Under the pieces are notes generated by a model, which made no database searches, was not told where the DNA came from, and was given only the letters and a program-made list of their open reading frames with translations. The position numbers and the translations under genes are program-made. Positions 61,588-64,000 of a stretch of 64,000 nucleotides of DNA are shown piece after piece. Each line of letters starts with the position of its first letter. Within the stretch, counting starts at the first letter, position 1. Source of the DNA: Saccharothrix ecbatanensis (GTDB taxonomy: Bacteria; Actinomycetota; Actinomycetes; Mycobacteriales; Pseudonocardiaceae); the NCBI RefSeq assembly GCF_014205015.1, contig NZ_JACHMO010000001.1:5890001-5954000 (forward strand). Reading direction: 5' to 3'.

Positions 61588-62466
61588 ATGGCCATCGTCC
61601 TGGGGCCCAACCAGTACGGGAAAGCGGAGAACCGGCTGGTCACGGTGACCCGCGACGGCGCCGTGCACACGATCAAGGACCTCACCGTCAGCACCTCCCT
61701 GCGCGGCGACCTGACGGACACCCACCTGACCGGCGACAACGCCAAGGTGCTCGCGACCGACACGCAGAAGAACACGGTGTACGCCTTCGCCAAGGAGTCG
61801 CCGGTCGGTGAGATCGAGGACTTCGCGCTGCGGCTGGGACGGCACTTCGTCTCGTCCCAGGAGGCGATCAGCGGCGCACGGGTGCTGATCGACGAGCACG
61901 CGTGGCAGCGGATCGAGGGCAACGACCACTCGTTCGTGCAAGGCACCAACGAGAAGCGGACTACCGCCGTGACCGTCGAAGGCGAACGCGCGTGGGTCGT
62001 GTCGGGCGTGCGCGACATGGTGGTGCTCAAGTCGACCGGGTCGGAGTTCCACGGCTTCCCGCAGGACAAGTACACGACGTTGAAGGAGGCGTACGACCGG
62101 ATCTTGGCCACGTCCGTGACGGCGCGTTGGCGTTACCAAGGCGACGGGATCGACTGGGCGTCGAGCTTCGCGGAGATCCGGCGGCTGCTGCTGGCCACGT
62201 TCGCGGCGAAGCACAGCCTGTCGTTGCAGCAGACCCTGTACGCGATGGGCGAGGCGGTGTTGCTGGAACGGCCCGAGGTGGCCGAGGTACGGCTGTCAAT
62301 GCCGAACAAGCACCACTTCGCGGTCGACATGTCCGCGTTCGGGCTGGAGAACGACAACGAGGTGTTCTACGCGGCCGACCGGCCGTACGGGCTCATCGAG
62401 GGGTCCGTGCTGCGTGATGACGCGGAGGACGCCGGTTCGGCCTGGCACACGCTGCCCGCGTTCTGA
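61588..62466 (+). CDS. pucL: Urate oxidase (cofactor-free uricase)
   Basis: Oxidises urate to 5-hydroxyisourate with O2. 292 residues, tunnel-fold. Catalytic Lys in NQYGKAENRL, Thr in LATDTQKNTVYAFAKE, the substrate-site Phe/Arg region, and a Gln/His set late in the sequence (SLQQTLYAMGE, PNKHHF). It starts three bases after uraH. The stop touches the stop of the convergent immunity-like gene (one TGATCA junction). The first step of the pathway encoded by the divergent operons. Confidence 0.96.
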   Translation: MAIVLGPNQYGKAENRLVTVTRDGAVHTIKDLTVSTSLRGDLTDTHLTGDNAKVLATDTQKNTVYAFAKESPVGEIEDFALRLGRHFVSSQEAISGARVLIDEHAWQRIEGNDHSFVQGTNEKRTTAVTVEGERAWVVSGVRDMVVLKSTGSEFHGFPQDKYTTLKEAYDRILATSVTARWRYQGDGIDWASSFAEIRRLLLATFAAKHSLSLQQTLYAMGEAVLLERPEVAEVRLSMPNKHHFAVDMSAFGLENDNEVFYAADRPYGLIEGSVLRDDAEDAGSAWHTLPAF

Positions 62467-62925
62467 TCAGTCCTTGTGCAGGGCCATCCGCTGCAACCGC
62501 CAGGAGTGGAACAGCTCGGCTTCCTCGTACCAGTCGACCACGGTCGGCCGACTGGCCGTGACCATGAACTCCAGCAGGATCGCGCGGTACGTCGTCAGCG
62601 GCACGCCCACGCCCGGCGGGAAGTCCGTGTACATCTCGTCCACGTACGGCGCGTCCTGGTCGCCCTTCGGCCAGCCGTTGAACTCGTTGTCCACGTAGTT
62701 GAGGTAGCCCCACGGGCCGCGGACGGCTAGCACCAGGTTGTGGTCGCTCTCGCCTTCCGCGTCCACCGGGCGGCCGAAGTGCTCCAGCATGCCGTCGTTG
62801 CACTCGGGCCGCGCCAACACGTCGATGAGCACGTCGACGTCCGCCGCGCACGCCACCACCTGGTAGCGGAACTCGGCCCGCTCCAAGTCCGGCAGCCCGG
62901 TCCACAACCCGGCCCGCATGGTCAT
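62467..62925 (-). CDS. Imm1-like immunity family protein (tentative)
   Basis: Small cytosolic protein of about 152 residues. It resembles the actinomycete Imm1 pattern: a first half AADVDVLIDVLARPE, then WGYLNYVDNEF, and the closing VPLTTYRAILLEFMVTASRPTVVDWYE (VPL...EF..T..RPT...W). Imm1 proteins neutralise contact-dependent or polymorphic toxins, but no toxin gene is next to it. The start is ambiguous (GTG 62931, ATG 62925, ATG 62919). It converges with uricase with no gap. Family identity is from memory. Confidence 0.5.
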   Translation of the reverse strand: MTMRAGLWTGLPDLERAEFRYQVVACAADVDVLIDVLARPECNDGMLEHFGRPVDAEGESDHNLVLAVRGPWGYLNYVDNEFNGWPKGDQDAPYVDEMYTDFPPGVGVPLTTYRAILLEFMVTASRPTVVDWYEEAELFHSWRLQRMALHKD

Positions 62926-63000
62926 GCCCACACCCTGGCCGGTGCCGCGCGAATCGGCCGTTCGCCGGTTCGAGGTTCACCCGATCAAGCGATACGGCGG

Positions 63001-64000
63001 TCACGCTCTCCGGGCCAACGCCTGGAGATCCGTCACGGTGAGTCCGGTGGCACGGCGGATTTCGTCCTCCTCCAGTGCACCGCAGTCCAAGGCGCGGATG
63101 AACGAGGCGGACAACGCCTGGGCGGTCGCCGGTTCGTCCAGGATCGCGCCGCCGGCGTGCTCGACGTACGCCTTGAGCCTGCGGGCGTCCGCCTCCACGC
63201 CTTCGAGGTAGAACGCGTGCACGGCGGCGTACCTGGTCACGAGCTGCGCCGGGTGCAGGTCCCAGCCCTGGTAGAAGCCGTGCGCCAACGACCGGCGCAC
63301 CAACCGGTAGTGCGTGCGCCAGCCCTCGTGGACGTTGTCGCCCACCGGCAGCACGTTGGTCGAGCCGTCGGACAGGGCGACGCCGGTCCCCGCCGCGGAC
63401 ACCTGCATCACGTTGCGGGCGAAGTCGCACGCGCCGTGCGCCAGGTGCTGGTGCGCCGCGCCGAGGCCGCAGCCCGCCGTGTAGTCGTACGTGCCGAAGT
63501 GCAGGCCGCTGACCCGCCCTCGCCCCGCTTCGATGAACGTCGGGATGGCCAGCCGCCCCTGCGGGTCCACGACCGACTGCGTCGTCTCGATCTGGATCTC
63601 GAACCGCAACGGCAGCCCGAACAGGTCGAGGACGTCGCCGAACACCTCGACCTGCGCCACCGACGTGACCTTCGGGAACGTGATCACGAAGCCTTCCGGC
63701 GCCTCGCCCAACGCGGTGAGGAACACGTCCAGCGTCCGGATGCCGCGCTCGCGCAACGCCCTGGTGTCGAACGACTTCATCCGCAGCCCGAACCGGAGCG
63801 GCGCCACGCCGCCGCGCAGCCACTCCCGCACCACGAGCGCGGTGCGTTCGGCGTCCGCGTCCTCCTCCGCGTCGGACCGGACGCCGTAGCCGTCCTCGAA
63901 GTCGATCCGCAGGTCTTCCACCGGCTCGGCGGCCAGCTTCGCCCGCACTCTGGCGTCGAGGGCGTCCGCCGACTCCGGTGGCAGGTCGAGCACGTTCGCC
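63001..64000 (-). CDS. HpcH/HpaI-type aldolase, DUF6986 family (partial, 5' end outside window)
   Basis: Predicted Mg-dependent aldolase/citrate-lyase-like TIM barrel. At least 333 residues; the frame is open to the window edge and the usual N-terminus is missing. Visible motifs: VEDLRIDFEDGYG (acidic), FEIQIETTQSVVD (metal Glu), SGLHFGTYDYTAGCG (Asp) and QGWDLHPAQLVTRYAAVHAFY. Members occur near purine and glyoxylate genes in actinomycetes and may use glyoxylate as the acceptor aldehyde; that role is inference. It lies 76 bp upstream of the immunity-like gene on the same strand. Confidence 0.82.
   Translation of the reverse strand, partial: ANVLDLPPESADALDARVRAKLAAEPVEDLRIDFEDGYGVRSDAEEDADAERTALVVREWLRGGVAPLRFGLRMKSFDTRALRERGIRTLDVFLTALGEAPEGFVITFPKVTSVAQVEVFGDVLDLFGLPLRFEIQIETTQSVVDPQGRLAIPTFIEAGRGRVSGLHFGTYDYTAGCGLGAAHQHLAHGACDFARNVMQVSAAGTGVALSDGSTNVLPVGDNVHEGWRTHYRLVRRSLAHGFYQGWDLHPAQLVTRYAAVHAFYLEGVEADARRLKAYVEHAGGAILDEPATAQALSASFIRALDCGALEEDEIRRATGLTVTDLQALARRA

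Overview
The window is about 72 percent G+C with dense, mostly leftward genes. It reads as the chromosome of a filamentous actinomycete, most likely Pseudonocardiaceae (Saccharothrix/Actinosynnema/Lentzea-like; inferred from protein character, no database was searched). Support includes a mycothione reductase, a WhiG-type sporulation sigma factor, many GTG starts, many overlapping ATGA/GTGA/TGATG gene junctions and extended G/C hairpins instead of U-tract terminators. Gene order from about 2.2 to 52.9 kb follows, with accessory insertions, the Mycobacterium tuberculosis order mtr - map - PBP-lipo - ispG - rip1 - dxr - rlmN - cdsA - frr - pyrH - tsf - rpsB - xerC - dprA - comM - rnhB - lepB - rplS - trmD - rimM - rpsP - ffh - glnD - glnB - amt (recalled, not computed). 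No rRNA, tRNA, CRISPR array, insertion sequence or prophage was recognised.

Region by region. 0-10 kb: a partial membrane protein, an exported polysaccharide deacetylase, a PEBP protein, mycothione reductase, two divergent regulator/transporter pairs (GntR/MFS and LysR/EamA), cobyric acid synthase and an alpha/beta hydrolase. 10-18 kb: methionine aminopeptidase, a VapBC-like toxin-antitoxin pair, a lipoprotein PBP, a GNAT protein, and the ispG - rip1 - dxr block (isoprenoid synthesis plus site-2 protease). 18-26 kb: a stress membrane protein, a NarL-type two-component system whose kinase has an unusual extra C-terminal membrane/extracytoplasmic part, rlmN, an autoregulated PadR gene, an aldo/keto reductase, a methyltransferase and a VOC protein. 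26-31 kb: cdsA, frr, pyrH, tsf, rpsB and a divergent M23 protein. 31-43 kb: whiG, xerC, dprA, comM, yraN, the DUF2469 gene, rnhB, two tandem signal peptidases, rplS, trmD, rimM, khpA and rpsP. 43-53 kb: a solo pxpA, two CPBP membrane proteases, an amidohydrolase, ffh, an ATPase, then glnD - glnB - amt behind GlnR-like boxes.

53-64 kb holds an exported peptidase and a complete purine-ureide pathway. Uricase, HIU hydrolase and OHCU decarboxylase run rightward and convert urate to allantoin. Allantoinase and allantoicase, with glyoxylate carboligase, tartronate semialdehyde reductase and hydroxypyruvate isomerase, run leftward and take allantoin to urea plus glyoxylate and on to glycerate. The two arms diverge from a promoter region with two TTCCGC/GCGGAA inverted repeats. 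A partial HpcH/HpaI-type aldolase (DUF6986-like) closes the window.

Observations most worth checking: the carboligase carries Glu51 where E. coli Gcl has its hallmark Val51; the sensor kinase has a second membrane segment and a C-terminal extracytoplasmic domain after its ATPase domain; a CACCCGAT(C/T)GGGT palindrome sits at the same distance (24-25 bp) from the starts of two exported-protein genes 53 kb apart; DnaA-box-like pairs with identical 19-bp spacing occur in two intergenic regions; and there are four candidate leaderless promoters. I found no clearly new multi-gene defence or secretion system.
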